Origin: Virgibacillus ndiopensis
GTDB lineage: Bacteria; Bacillota; Bacilli; Bacillales; Amphibacillaceae
Assembly: GCF_900187325.1 (NCBI RefSeq)
Contig: NZ_FZMZ01000006.1
Span: 1,116,001-1,180,000, forward strand
DNA: 64,000 nucleotides
Direction: 5' to 3'
A program made the translations under genes and the position numbers. The first letter of the stretch is position 1, and the number at the start of each line of letters is the position of its first letter. Under the pieces are notes generated by a model that saw nothing but the letters and a program-made list of their open reading frames with translations, did no database searches and was not told the DNA's origin. Positions 33,941 through 43,737 of the stretch are shown one piece after another.

Positions 33941-35482
33941 ATGTTTAAAAAACATTTTTTGTTTTTTTTATTACTTATTGTAACTTTGGTAGCAACAGCT
34001 TGCTCAGATGATAGTGCTTCAACAGAAGAAAATGCGGGAGATTCTAGCGTAGAACAAGTACTTAAAATAGCTAATGATCAGGAGCCAGCAGGTTTAGATC
34101 CACATAAAACCCCTGCACATTCTTCAGTTAGAGTGTATTCAAAGGTTTATGAGGGGTTAGTGACCTTTGATGAGAATATGAAAATTGTTGGGCAGTTAGC
34201 CAAAGATTGGGAACAACCAAATGATACGACTTATATATTTAACTTGGTTGAAGGTGTTAAATTTCACAATGGACGTGAAATGACAGCTGAAGATGTTAAA
34301 TATAGTTTTGAACGAATTTTAAATAAAGAAACAGCATCACATATAGCATCCTATTTTTCAAATGTAAAAAATATTGAAGTATTAGGGGATTACCAAATTA
34401 AGTTTGAATTAACAGAACCAAATGCAACGTTTTTAACTAATCTAACTAATTCAAGTGCTGCTATCGTGGCTAAAGAGGTTGTTGAAGAAAATGGGGACTT
34501 ACAACAGGTGGCTGTTGGAACAGGTCCATTTAAATTTAAAGAATGGGTTCCAGATAGTACAGTAACCCTAGTTAAAAATGAAGATTATTATATTGATGGA
34601 TTACCTAAGTTAGATAAGGTGGTCTACTATACAATGAAAGAAGAAGCAGCTCGGTTATCTGCGATTCGAACAGGCGAAATCGATTTGACGACACTAACTG
34701 CAAAGTCTGCATCACTTTTAAAAGATCAAGAAGCTGTAAACGTTAAGGGTTACCAATCATTGGAGTATAGTTATGTCGGATTTAATGTTGCAAAAGAACC
34801 TTTCAATGATCCAAAAGTTAGACAGGCATTAAGTTTGGCAACAGATCGACAAAGTATTGCTGATATTGTATGGGATGGGGATGCAATTATTTCTGGTCCA
34901 ATTGCACCATCAATGGGAGATTGGGCAATTGATGTAGAAAAAGAAGAATTGTATCAGCGTAATCTAGAAAAAGCGAAAGAACTATTAGCTGAGGCTGGTT
35001 ATCCAGACGGATTTTCTACAGTAATTACTACTGCGTCTACTTATGCTGATATGGTCGATACAGCACAATTATTACAACAACAGTGGAAAGAAATTGGTGT
35101 TGATACGGAAATTCAGCAAATTGAGTGGGGTGAGTATATAGATACCTGGTCAAACACATCGGCAGATATTTTAGTGGGAAGAAATGGCTCAGGTACAGAT
35201 CCAGACCGTGCAATGAATTATTTCTTCCATACGGATGGATCGGCTAATGTCTGGAATTTTTCTAATAGTGAATATGATGCGATTGTTGAAAAAGGAAAAA
35301 GTACCGTAGATCAAGAGAAACGGAAAGAAATTTATGTAGAGGCACAAAAAAAATTACTTAACTTATCACCTAACTTATTTTTAGTTTCTCCTAAAAATTA
35401 TGTTGCAGTAAGAGATGGTGTGGAAGGTTATACACCATATCCCCATAATGGTGAAGATATTGATGAAGTGTATAAAAAATAA
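33941..35482 (+). CDS. ABC transporter substrate-binding lipoprotein (oligopeptide type)
   Basis: A 513-residue extracellular binding protein of the SBP_bac_5 (OppA/DppA) family. The lipobox ATACS near residue 21 indicates a lipid-anchored Cys. The body shows LKIANDQEPAGLDPHKTPAH, the YEGLVTFDENMKIVGQLAKD segment and RQALSLATDRQSIADIVWDG. It delivers ligand to the two permeases encoded next. Given anmK, the AmiE-like gene and MurR around it, muropeptides are the likely ligand, as with E. coli MppA; this is inference. The start ATG follows AAGGGG. Confidence 0.9.
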   Translation: MFKKHFLFFLLLIVTLVATACSDDSASTEENAGDSSVEQVLKIANDQEPAGLDPHKTPAHSSVRVYSKVYEGLVTFDENMKIVGQLAKDWEQPNDTTYIFNLVEGVKFHNGREMTAEDVKYSFERILNKETASHIASYFSNVKNIEVLGDYQIKFELTEPNATFLTNLTNSSAAIVAKEVVEENGDLQQVAVGTGPFKFKEWVPDSTVTLVKNEDYYIDGLPKLDKVVYYTMKEEAARLSAIRTGEIDLTTLTAKSASLLKDQEAVNVKGYQSLEYSYVGFNVAKEPFNDPKVRQALSLATDRQSIADIVWDGDAIISGPIAPSMGDWAIDVEKEELYQRNLEKAKELLAEAGYPDGFSTVITTASTYADMVDTAQLLQQQWKEIGVDTEIQQIEWGEYIDTWSNTSADILVGRNGSGTDPDRAMNYFFHTDGSANVWNFSNSEYDAIVEKGKSTVDQEKRKEIYVEAQKKLLNLSPNLFLVSPKNYVAVRDGVEGYTPYPHNGEDIDEVYKK

Positions 35483-35540
35483 TAGTAGAAGTGCTACTTT
35501 TTAGTGGCACTTTCTATTCTCTTATTAAGGGTGAATATTG

Positions 35541-36485
35541 ATGTATACATATATAATTAGACGAATTTTGATGCTATTTCCAGTTCTTTTTGGAGTATCT
35601 ATATTTATTTTCATCGTTATGCGTATCGTCCCAGGTGATGTTGCTATGACAATTTTAGGAACAGATGCAACACCAGAAGCTTTAGAACAGCTTCGAAAGG
35701 ATTTTGGATTGAATTTACCATTATACGAACAGTACTTTAATTGGATTGGCGGTGTATTAACTGGTGATTTTGGTGAATCAATGCGAACAGGGCAAGAAGT
35801 ATTACCAGATATTTTAAATCGATTTAAATTAACATTTGAGTTAACATTTTTGTCTGCACTTATATCATGGTTTATTGCTATTCCATTAGGGATTATAGCT
35901 GCAATGAAACGAAATAGTAATGTCGATTTTGGTGTAAGGATTATATCACTTTTAGGTGTATCTGTTCCCAATTTTGCGCTGGCAACAGTAATCATTTTAA
36001 TTTTGGCATTGGCATTTTCATATAGTCCACCTGTAGGTTATGTAGGTTTTTTTGCAGATCCATTGAAGAATTTAGAAATCATGATTATACCAGCAGTTGT
36101 TCTGGGTACTTCGATGGCTGGTGCTGTAATGAGGATGACGAGATCATCTATTTTAGAAATTTTACGTCAGGACTTTATTCGTACTATAAGAGCTAAAGGG
36201 GCAAAGGAACGGATTGTTATTTTTCAGCATGCATTAAGAAATGCAATGATACCTATTTTAACCATTATAGGATTGCAGATTGGAACATTACTTGGTGGAA
36301 CTGTCATCATTGAACAGATATTTTCATTACCAGGTTTAGGCCAATTAGTGCTTACTTCCATAACACAACGAGATTTCATCGTCGTGCAAGGTGCAGTACT
36401 ATTTATAGCATTTGTGTTTGTAATGATAAATTTACTAGTTGATATTCTTTATTCTTATTTAGATCCAAGAATAAGTTACAAATAA
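35541..36485 (+). CDS. Oligopeptide-type ABC transporter permease (DppB-like)
   Basis: A 314-residue inner-membrane permease of the DppB/OppB family with six transmembrane helices. The N-terminus (YIIRRILMLFPVLFGVSIFI) and the EAA loop (RTIRAKGAKERIVIFQHALR) are typical. It pairs with the following permease to form the channel. I use ATG 35541, six bases after AAGGGTGA; TTG 35538 is less likely. The 58-base gap after the binding-protein gene holds a small hairpin that could reduce distal expression. Confidence 0.92.
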   Translation: MYTYIIRRILMLFPVLFGVSIFIFIVMRIVPGDVAMTILGTDATPEALEQLRKDFGLNLPLYEQYFNWIGGVLTGDFGESMRTGQEVLPDILNRFKLTFELTFLSALISWFIAIPLGIIAAMKRNSNVDFGVRIISLLGVSVPNFALATVIILILALAFSYSPPVGYVGFFADPLKNLEIMIIPAVVLGTSMAGAVMRMTRSSILEILRQDFIRTIRAKGAKERIVIFQHALRNAMIPILTIIGLQIGTLLGGTVIIEQIFSLPGLGQLVLTSITQRDFIVVQGAVLFIAFVFVMINLLVDILYSYLDPRISYK

Positions 36486-36519
36486 GATTTCAGATAGAGA
36501 ATTTAGAAAGAGTGATTCC

Positions 36520-37347
36520 ATGAGACAGTTTATTAAGCGTTTAAGGCAAGATAAAGTAGGGCTAGTAGGTTGTATCGGTGTTTTAGTAGTTGTTGTAATT
36601 GGGTTGTTAGCACCGATCATAGCACCATATAGTCCTGAACAAATGTTTACGAAACATACAATGGAAGGACCAAGTGGCCAATTTATTTTTGGTACTGATG
36701 AATTTGGAAGGGATATCTTCTCTAGAATAGTTTATGGGGCACAAGTTTCATTGAAAGTAGGATTAATAGCGGTTGGAATAGGTGCAACAGGCGGGTTGTT
36801 TTTCGGTTTAATAGCCGGTTATTTGCAAGGTAAGGTCGATCAAATCATTATGCGAATTATGGATGTTTTTTTTGCATTTCCAGATATTCTTTTAGCATTA
36901 ACTATTGTAGCTGTTCTTGGGCCAAGCGTTACAAATACGATGATTGCTATCGGAATCGTGTTTACTCCAGTCTTTACTAGAATTGTGCGTGGAACAGTTA
37001 TCGGAGTAAAAGAAAATGAATATATAACAAACGCTGTTGCGATAGGAGTTTCTCCTATTAAGATTATTTTTAAACATATAACCCCTAACATTATGGCACC
37101 TTTTATTGTGCAGATAACACTGGGGTTGTCGGGTGCAATACTTACAGAAGCGGCATTAAGTTTCTTAGGATTAGGCGTGCAGCCACCAGATCCATCATGG
37201 GGTGTAATGCTAGATTCAAGTCGTGCATACATGGAGTTTGCGCCATGGACTATTTTATTCCCAACTGGTGCAATCGTATTTACTATTTTCTGTTTCAATC
37301 TATTTGGTGATAGTTTAAGAGATATCTTAGATCCGAAGCTAAAGTAA
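36520..37347 (+). CDS. Oligopeptide-type ABC transporter permease (DppC-like)
   Basis: A 275-residue permease of the DppC/OppC family with about six helices. LAPIIAPYSPEQMF near the N-terminus, GTDEFGRDIFSRIVYGAQVS, and LSFLGLGVQPPDPSWGVML near the C-terminus are the recognised family motifs. It is the second half of the membrane channel of the putative muropeptide importer. The ATG at 36520 follows AAAGAGTG. It is followed 30 bases later by anmK, with the two ATPase genes after that, so the kinase gene interrupts the transporter set. Confidence 0.92.
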   Translation: MRQFIKRLRQDKVGLVGCIGVLVVVVIGLLAPIIAPYSPEQMFTKHTMEGPSGQFIFGTDEFGRDIFSRIVYGAQVSLKVGLIAVGIGATGGLFFGLIAGYLQGKVDQIIMRIMDVFFAFPDILLALTIVAVLGPSVTNTMIAIGIVFTPVFTRIVRGTVIGVKENEYITNAVAIGVSPIKIIFKHITPNIMAPFIVQITLGLSGAILTEAALSFLGLGVQPPDPSWGVMLDSSRAYMEFAPWTILFPTGAIVFTIFCFNLFGDSLRDILDPKLK

Positions 37348-37377
37348 GGATCTTTTATAAGTTGAGGTGAAAAAAGT

Positions 37378-38583
37378 ATGGGAAAAGCATTAGGTATTGG
37401 GTTGATGTCAGGTACCTCGTTAGATGGAATTGATGCGGTATTGGTTGAGATCGATGGAATGGGCGGAAATGTTGATGTAAAGATTATTGAATCGTTAACT
37501 AGGCAATATTCAGATAAAGTACGGATGGAAATAATGGACATATGCTCCCCTGAAACAGCGACATTACCCAAAATTTCTTCTATGAATATGTATTTAGGAA
37601 AAGAATTTGGTGATATTGTAAATGAACTAGTAAAAAAAGCAAATTTATCAAATGAAGACGTCCATTTCATAAGTTCACATGGACAAACTATCTATCATCA
37701 GCCCTTTCAGGGTAAGAATGAATTTGATGTTGCAGGTACATTGCAAATAGGAGATATCTCTATGTTATCTGAAGCCACTGGTATTGCAGTAGTTGGTGAT
37801 TTTCGTACAGCGGATATGGCGGCAAATGGCCAAGGTGCCCCACTTGTTTCATTTGTTGACTATTTATTATTTAATAATCCTAATAAATCACGAGCGATAC
37901 AAAATATAGGTGGAATTGGGAATGTAACCTATGTACCTAAAAACAGTTCGAGTGATGTAACACAATCTTTTGACACAGGTCCTGGAAATATGGTTATTGA
38001 TGAAGTTGTTTTTCGTATTACTAATGGCGAACTAACCTATGATAAAGATGGTGAAATAGCAAAAAAAGGACGGATAAATCAACAACTATTAGAAAAACTG
38101 ATGAGTAATAAATATTTTAACATAACACCACCAAAAACAACTGGACGAGAACTATTTGGTAGACGGTTTGTTGATACTATTTTTGAAGAATATGGAAATC
38201 TATCATCTGAAGATTTAGTTTCTACAATTAGTGAATGGACTGCTTTATCAATTGCATATAGCTATAAACACTTTTTGGAAGAAAAAGGGTATGTGATTGA
38301 TGAAGTGATTGTAGGAGGTGGAGGTAGCTATAACCCGTATTTGATTGGACGTTTGAAACATCATTTACCAAATATGAATGTATATAGACATGAGGATTTT
38401 GGAATTTCGAGTGATTTAAAAGAGGCAATGGCATTTGCCGTGCTAGGATATCAGTGTATCAAAGGTAAGTATAATCAAATTCCGACTGCAACTGGTGCGT
38501 ATAAGGAAGTTATTATGGGAAAAACAGCCTATACACATCCCGATGCACTCGAGCGGCTAGATTCTTTGAGGAGAGTTGAATGA
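37378..38583 (+). CDS. anmK: Anhydro-N-acetylmuramic acid kinase
   Basis: A full-length 401-residue AnmK. It opens the 1,6-anhydro ring of anhydro-MurNAc and phosphorylates it to MurNAc-6-P, the MurQ substrate. Family motifs: GLMSGTSLDGIDAVLVEIDG at the N-terminus, SSHGQTIYHQP, FDTGPGNMVID (about 200) and the C-terminal GGGGSYNPYLI. Anhydro-MurNAc comes from lytic transglycosylases, so the cell probably salvages such products. Its stop overlaps the start of the next ATPase gene. AnmK is best known from Gram-negatives, and its place inside a peptide-importer operon is notable. Confidence 0.95.
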   Translation: MGKALGIGLMSGTSLDGIDAVLVEIDGMGGNVDVKIIESLTRQYSDKVRMEIMDICSPETATLPKISSMNMYLGKEFGDIVNELVKKANLSNEDVHFISSHGQTIYHQPFQGKNEFDVAGTLQIGDISMLSEATGIAVVGDFRTADMAANGQGAPLVSFVDYLLFNNPNKSRAIQNIGGIGNVTYVPKNSSSDVTQSFDTGPGNMVIDEVVFRITNGELTYDKDGEIAKKGRINQQLLEKLMSNKYFNITPPKTTGRELFGRRFVDTIFEEYGNLSSEDLVSTISEWTALSIAYSYKHFLEEKGYVIDEVIVGGGGSYNPYLIGRLKHHLPNMNVYRHEDFGISSDLKEAMAFAVLGYQCIKGKYNQIPTATGAYKEVIMGKTAYTHPDALERLDSLRRVE

Positions 38584-39602
38584 TGAGCACATTATTGGAT
38601 ATAAAAGACTTATCAGTTGACGTAACAATCGATAAGCAAGAATTTAACGTTGTAAATAATTTATCTTTACGTATAGATAAAAAACAAAAGTATGGAATAG
38701 TTGGTGAGTCAGGCAGTGGTAAAAGTCTAACATCTTTGTCCATATTAAATTTGTTGCCAGATGTTTTACATGTAAGTAATGGTCACATAATGCTTGATCA
38801 AACTATTAATCTAACCAAACTATCAAAAAAAGAAATGTTGAACATTCGAGGTAATGAAATTTCAATCATATTTCAAGAACCGATGACTGCATTAGATCCG
38901 TTATTTACAATAGAACATCAGATTTCAGAAGTACTAAAGTTTCATGAAAAATACACAAAAAAAGAAATGAAGCAGTTGATAATCGACATGCTTGATAAGG
39001 TTGGGTTTTCACGGCCAAAGCAAATATTGAAAAGTTACCCTCACCAGCTTTCTGGTGGAATGCGACAACGAGTTATGATTGCTATGGCTTTAATTTGTAA
39101 ACCAAAGCTGTTAATAGCGGATGAACCGACAACAGCGCTAGATGTAACTATTCAAGCGCAAATTCTTGATTTAATGAATGCGTTAACGGAAGACTATGAT
39201 ACTTCTATTCTAATGATTACACACGATTTAGGTGTAATTGCTGAAACATGTGAACGAGTGGCAGTAATGTATGCAGGGACATTAGTTGAAGAAGCGAGCG
39301 TTCAAGAATTATTTAAGAATCCAACACACCCTTATTCAGTTGGATTGTTAGACTCTGTAAAATCGTTAGGTGATCGTACGAAAAAATTATATTCTATCCC
39401 CGGAAATGTACCAACACCAGCACAATTAAATGAATCTGGGTGCCGTTTTGCATCGAGGTGCTCACATGTGATGGATATTTGTCGTAAGCAGGATCCACCT
39501 CAATTTGTGATTAATGATGATCATAAAAGTAAATGTTGGTTATACAAAGATGGGGGGAAGAAAAATAATGAGCACTACCAACATACTATTGAAAGTAAAT
39601 AA
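38580..39602 (+). CDS. Oligopeptide-type ABC transporter ATPase (DppD-like)
   Basis: A 340-residue ABC ATPase. Walker A is GESGSGKS (about 41-48), the signature LSGGMRQR, and Walker [13 protein letters not shown] followed by the H-loop ITHDLG. The C-terminal oligopeptide-ATPase extension has the Cys-rich [20 protein letters not shown], a feature of the Dpp/Opp class. The ATG at 38580 (or 38583) overlaps the anmK stop and follows GAGGAG, implying coupled translation. It pairs with the next gene's product to power the two permeases. Confidence 0.93.
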   Translation: MMSTLLDIKDLSVDVTIDKQEFNVVNNLSLRIDKKQKYGIVGESGSGKSLTSLSILNLLPDVLHVSNGHIMLDQTINLTKLSKKEMLNIRGNEISIIFQEPMTALDPLFTIEHQISEVLKFHEKYTKKEMKQLIIDMLDKVGFSRPKQILKSYPHQLSGGMRQRVMIAMALICKPKLLIADEPTTALDVTIQAQILDLMNALTEDYDTSILMITHDLGVIAETCERVAVMYAGTLVEEASVQELFKNPTHPYSVGLLDSVKSLGDRTKKLYSIPGNVPTPAQLNESGCRFASRCSHVMDICRKQDPPQFVINDDHKSKCWLYKDGGKKNNEHYQHTIESK

Positions 39603-40551
39603 TTTAAAAAAGTACTTCCCTCAAAAGTCAGGAGTATTAAAAAGGCCCAAGAATTTTGTACGTGCTGTTGACGGGATTAGTTTTGAAATAAATGAGGAGG
39701 AAACGTTTTCTCTCGTGGGTGAAAGTGGTTGTGGAAAGTCTACCACAGGTCGTTCCATTTTACGTTTGCATGAACCAACATCAGGCGAAATTCTATACAA
39801 TGGCAAAAATATATTGAATTATTCGACAAGAGATTTTCGAAAACTTCGTAAAGATCTTCAGATGATTTTTCAAGATCCATATAGTTCGTTGAATCCAAGA
39901 ATGACAGTAAAAAAATTACTAATGGAACCACTGCTTACGCATAATATTTGTACAAAAAAGGAAGCAGAAGAACGAATTATAGCTATCGCTGATAAAGTAG
40001 GACTAGCTAAAGAACAGATTAATCGGCATCCACATGAGTTTAGTGGGGGACAACGTCAACGAATTGGTATTGCAAGGGCTTTAGTTTTAAATCCAAAAGT
40101 AGTTATACTTGATGAAGCAGTATCCGCTTTAGACGTTTCTATTCAAGCGCAAATATTGAATTTGTTAATCGAGCTTCAGGAAGAATTAAAACTAACTTAT
40201 CTATTTATATCACATGATTTAAACGTTGTTCGACATGTTAGTGATCGAGTTGGTGTGATGTATCTTGGACAAATGATGGAAATGGCGAAAACGGAGGAGC
40301 TTTATAGTGATCCATTACATCCGTACACAAAGTCTCTGCTATCGGCGATACCTTCGAGTGATCCTACTGAGAAAAAAGAACGCATTATTCTACAAGGCGA
40401 CGTACCAGATCCATCAAATCCGCCATCAGGATGTCCATTTAGACTTAGGTGTCCAATGGCGCATGAACGGTGTAAAGTAGAAGAGCCGATGTACCAAGAA
40501 GTAAAAGATAATCATTGGGTAGCGTGCCATTTATATAACGAAATAAATTAA
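39568..40551 (+). CDS. Oligopeptide-type ABC transporter ATPase (DppF-like)
   Basis: A 327-residue ABC ATPase, partner of the preceding one. Walker A GESGCGKST, signature FSGGQRQR, Walker B VVILDEAVSALDVS, H-loop ISHDLN; the C-terminal GCPFRLRCPMAHERC motif marks the Dpp/Opp class. The ATG at 39568, after GGGGGGAAG, lies inside the end of the previous gene, a 35-base overlap, so the two are translationally linked. It completes a five-part importer. Confidence 0.93.
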   Translation: MSTTNILLKVNNLKKYFPQKSGVLKRPKNFVRAVDGISFEINEEETFSLVGESGCGKSTTGRSILRLHEPTSGEILYNGKNILNYSTRDFRKLRKDLQMIFQDPYSSLNPRMTVKKLLMEPLLTHNICTKKEAEERIIAIADKVGLAKEQINRHPHEFSGGQRQRIGIARALVLNPKVVILDEAVSALDVSIQAQILNLLIELQEELKLTYLFISHDLNVVRHVSDRVGVMYLGQMMEMAKTEELYSDPLHPYTKSLLSAIPSSDPTEKKERIILQGDVPDPSNPPSGCPFRLRCPMAHERCKVEEPMYQEVKDNHWVACHLYNEIN

Positions 40552-40635
40552 TTTTAGGTCAATACCATACTCATATAAGAAATAAACTGTATTAGTTGAA
40601 ATTAATCATTGTTAACATGAAGGATGAATAAATAT

Positions 40636-41598
40636 ATGGAATATGTAATGGGGATTGATGGCGGTGGAACAAAAACAATTGCGGTTATTGCAGACATGAA
40701 TGGGTTTGTTGTTGCGAAGTCTCAAGCAGGTCCCACTAATCCTAATGTGATGCCAATAAGTAAAATCAAGCAAACGTTTAAAGAACTAATGAATGAACTA
40801 AGAAAACAAGTCCCTATACCATACGAGAATGTAAATACGTTATTTGCAGGTATGTCTGGAGCTGGTAGCAAAAGATCTAAACATATTTTAAAAGGTATGA
40901 TACAAGAAGCTGTACCTCACATTTCCAATATAGGTGTTGAAATAGATACGATTAACGCACTATATAGCGGAACATACGGTGGACCGGGAATTGTTCAAAT
41001 TGCAGGAACTGGTGCCATAACTTATGGTGTAAATAATGAGTCAAAACATGATCGGATCGGTGGATGGGGATATTTATTTGGGGACGAGGGTAGCGGATAT
41101 GATATAGGGCGTCGTGCGGTGATTGCCGCTCTTAAATACTATGACGGACGGGGAATTGAAACGACTTTGTTAAATAAGCTATATACCTATTTTGATGTAA
41201 AAAATCCTCGAGAAATAATAGAAAAAATATATGCTTCACGAATCCCTAAAGTAGAGATAGCACCACTTTCAAAAGTTGTATTTGAAGCATATAAGCAAAA
41301 TGATATAGTTGCAAAAGAGTTATTATATGACGTTGTAGAAGAATTAGAGCTAAGTATTAAAACTTTATATAGTAAACTTTTTCAACCTAATGAAGAAGTC
41401 ATTGTTGTATTATGCGGTGGTGTTTTTAATGATAATGATGTATTACCACCATTAATTACGAACAAATTACAATATGGTAATATGAAGATAACTATTCCGA
41501 TAATGTCTCCAGTTGGGGGTTCAATAATAGGAGCGTATATCATGCAACATTTCAAACCAAATTCAAAAATAATAGAAGCTATTGCGAAAACAATCTAA
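40636..41598 (+). CDS. BadF/BcrA-type amino-sugar kinase (MurK/NagK-like)
   Basis: A 320-residue ASKHA-fold kinase of the BadF/BadG/BcrA/BcrD group that includes N-acetylglucosamine kinases and clostridial MurK, which phosphorylates MurNAc and GlcNAc. Motifs seen: VMGIDGGGTKTIAVIAD, AGTGAITYG and GGWGYLFGDEGSGYDIGRRA, then the C-terminal VVLCGGVFNDNDVLPP. In this operon it probably turns free MurNAc and/or GlcNAc into 6-phosphates. I start at ATG 40636, 11 bases after AAGGAT; ATG 40624 overlaps the ribosome site. Substrate preference is inferred from context. Confidence 0.85.
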   Translation: MEYVMGIDGGGTKTIAVIADMNGFVVAKSQAGPTNPNVMPISKIKQTFKELMNELRKQVPIPYENVNTLFAGMSGAGSKRSKHILKGMIQEAVPHISNIGVEIDTINALYSGTYGGPGIVQIAGTGAITYGVNNESKHDRIGGWGYLFGDEGSGYDIGRRAVIAALKYYDGRGIETTLLNKLYTYFDVKNPREIIEKIYASRIPKVEIAPLSKVVFEAYKQNDIVAKELLYDVVEELELSIKTLYSKLFQPNEEVIVVLCGGVFNDNDVLPPLITNKLQYGNMKITIPIMSPVGGSIIGAYIMQHFKPNSKIIEAIAKTI

Positions 41599-41628
41599 TC
41601 AATTGAAACTGTTAAGTAGGTGATAAAG

Positions 41629-42507
41629 GTGTCTTATACAAAAGGTGGGCTTGTAATTTTGAAGGAAATGGTAACTAGCCTACCCCCATCAGAGCAAAAA
41701 ATAGCCCAGTATATTTTAAATAATCCAGAGGAGTCTATACTATTAACGGCGGTAATGTTAGGAGAAAAAAGTCAAACAAGTAGTGCAGCGGTCATAAGGC
41801 TTTGTAAGTCCTTAGGATTTAATGGCTTTCAGGAATTAAAGATCCGGGTTGCAGGAGATATGCAGGCAGAAGATGTCAAAGGTTATCGTGACATTGAATC
41901 AAACGAATCCTATAAAAGTATTATTGATAAGGTTACATCTAATACGATTCAAACGCTTCAAGAAACAGTAGATATAATGAGTGAGGGAAACCTTAGAAAA
42001 GCTGTAAAAAAACTTTCCAAAGCAAAGTCAATTATTTTTATAGGCTTTGGTGCTTCAAATATTGCGGCAAAGGATGCGGAACAAAAGTTTTTACGAATTG
42101 ATAAAAATGTACAGTCATTTTCGGATGTTCATTTAGCGGCTACCTCCATTGCAAACAAAGGTAATGATGATGTTATTGTTGGGATTTCTTTTTCAGGCAA
42201 TACCAAGGAAGTCGCGAAATTATTACGTCTTGCAAAACAAAAGCAATCAACAACTATAGGTATAACAAAGTACGGTAACTCAGAAGTGAGTGATTTTTCT
42301 GATATCCTACTACATACATCAGCGGCAAGAGAAGCAACATTTAGGAGTGGGGCAACCTCTTCACGTATTGCTCAGCTACATGTTATTGATATTTTATTTA
42401 TGTGTTTAGCTTCTGAAGAATATGAGGAGACCGTAAAACACTTAGATCAGACAAGAGAAGCTGTCTCGTTTTTAAGAGATAAAAAATTTAATGGAAAACG
42501 ACAGTAA
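41629..42507 (+). CDS. MurR/RpiR family regulator 2
   Basis: A 292-residue paralogue of the regulator at 32000-32845, with the same RpiR helix-turn-helix (LPPSEQKIAQYILNNPEESI; SSAAVIRLCKSLGFNGFQEL) followed by a SIS domain (IIFIGFGASNIAAKDAEQKF; VIVGISFSGNTKEVAKLLRL). It is close enough to the first to suggest duplication. It may control the murQ and sugar-ABC transcript that follows. The start is GTG 41629, after AGGTGAT. Confidence 0.86.
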   Translation: MSYTKGGLVILKEMVTSLPPSEQKIAQYILNNPEESILLTAVMLGEKSQTSSAAVIRLCKSLGFNGFQELKIRVAGDMQAEDVKGYRDIESNESYKSIIDKVTSNTIQTLQETVDIMSEGNLRKAVKKLSKAKSIIFIGFGASNIAAKDAEQKFLRIDKNVQSFSDVHLAATSIANKGNDDVIVGISFSGNTKEVAKLLRLAKQKQSTTIGITKYGNSEVSDFSDILLHTSAAREATFRSGATSSRIAQLHVIDILFMCLASEEYEETVKHLDQTREAVSFLRDKKFNGKRQ

Positions 42508-42576
42508 CTTGTTTTTAAAACTTCTTAGTAAAAATGTATGTAAATTGAAATTTTATTACTGTTTTTTAATGATTCG

Positions 42577-42605
42577 TTGACAAAAAAATTCACTAAGACT
42601 ATAAT
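42577..42605 (+). promoter_or_regulatory. Consensus sigma-A promoter of murQ
   Basis: TTGACA (42577-42582), a 17-base spacer and TATAAT (42600-42605) form a perfect sigma-A promoter about 140 bases before murQ. It starts a second transcript within the island. Confidence 0.8.
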
Positions 42606-42618
42606 GAAAACAACTATA

Positions 42619-42632
42619 TGAAAGCGTTTTAT
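42619..42632. promoter_or_regulatory. Cre-like site downstream of the murQ promoter
   Basis: TGAAAGCGTTTTAT agrees with the cre consensus except for the last two bases. It lies just past the expected transcription start, where bound CcpA would block elongation. Confidence 0.5.
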
Positions 42633-42743
42633 TTATAAAGAGTAATATAGAAATAATACATAAGAGGAACAAGTGCTTATTATATCTTTATCTTTAAAAA
42701 ACCGAATATTTAAATACTGATTTACTTAGATAAGGAGAATACC

Positions 42744-43649
42744 ATGCTGATGAATTTATCAAGCTTAACTACCGAACAACGAAATCCAAAAAGTATGCAT
42801 TTAGATGAGATGTCAACAAATGATATTTTAAAGACGATTAATGAGGAAGATAAAAAAGTAGCACTAGCTGTTGAAGCAGTTTTACCTAAAGTTGAAATTG
42901 CTGTCAAACATATTACCAATGCATTGGCAAATGGTGGACGACTATTTTATGTTGGTGCAGGAACTAGTGGACGACTAGGTGTCATTGATGCTTCCGAATG
43001 TCCTCCAACATTTATGACTTCTCCTGAAATGGTGCAGACTGTTATGGCGGGAGGGACTGGTGCTTTCTTTAATGCTGTTGAGGGGTCCGAGGATAATGAA
43101 GAACAAGGTGCAGCAGATTTAGAAGCTAGAAACTTGTCTAAGAATGATATTGTTGTTGGCATAACTGCAAGTGGGCGAACACCATATCCGATTGGTGCGT
43201 TAAAATATGCACATGAGCTTGGCGCTTACGCTATTTCATTATCATGTAATGAAAATTCATTGATTAGTAGTTTTGCAGATTGTGAGATAGAAGTTGTTGT
43301 TGGACCCGAAGTTTTGACAGGTTCAACTCGAATGAAAGCCGCTACTGCACATAAAATGATTCTCAATATGATCAGTACAACAACGATGGTAAAACTGGGA
43401 AAAGTGCATGAAAACCTTATGGTTGATGTACATGCTAGTAATTTTAAGCTAATGGAACGAGCAAAACGAACTATTATGGAAGTTACAAATGCATCATATC
43501 ACGAAGCTGAACGCGTACTTGGTCTCACAAACAATGAGGTAAAACCAGCCATTGTGATGATAGAAGCTGAAGTTACCTTAAACGAAGCAAGAGAGGCTAT
43601 AAAGCAAAGCAATGGCTATGTGAGAAAAGCAATTGATTTGTTGAAATAG
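42744..43649 (+). CDS. murQ: N-acetylmuramic acid 6-phosphate etherase
   Basis: A 301-residue SIS-domain lyase that splits the lactyl ether of MurNAc-6-P, giving GlcNAc-6-P and D-lactate. Seen: TEQRNPKSMHLDEMSTNDIL at the N-terminus, YVGAGTSGRLGVIDASECPP with the catalytic Glu, GITASGRTPYPIGALKYA, and GSTRMKAATAHKMILNMI. The length and all core motifs are intact. The ATG at 42744 lies 17 bases after AAGGAG; the in-frame ATG at 42750 is also possible. It is the meeting point of the AnmK and sugar-kinase branches. Confidence 0.96.
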   Translation: MLMNLSSLTTEQRNPKSMHLDEMSTNDILKTINEEDKKVALAVEAVLPKVEIAVKHITNALANGGRLFYVGAGTSGRLGVIDASECPPTFMTSPEMVQTVMAGGTGAFFNAVEGSEDNEEQGAADLEARNLSKNDIVVGITASGRTPYPIGALKYAHELGAYAISLSCNENSLISSFADCEIEVVVGPEVLTGSTRMKAATAHKMILNMISTTTMVKLGKVHENLMVDVHASNFKLMERAKRTIMEVTNASYHEAERVLGLTNNEVKPAIVMIEAEVTLNEAREAIKQSNGYVRKAIDLLK

Positions 43650-43737
43650 TTAAATAGTTATTTTAGAAACCCCATCAATAGTCACATGAACTGTTGATGT
43701 GTTTCATATATATTAATAAAAATCAAAGGGGGCAAAT

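Noticed and set aside
37378-38583. anmK as a stray gene inserted into the importer operon
   Set aside because: Its stop overlaps the next start and base composition matches its neighbours, so it is an integrated operon member.
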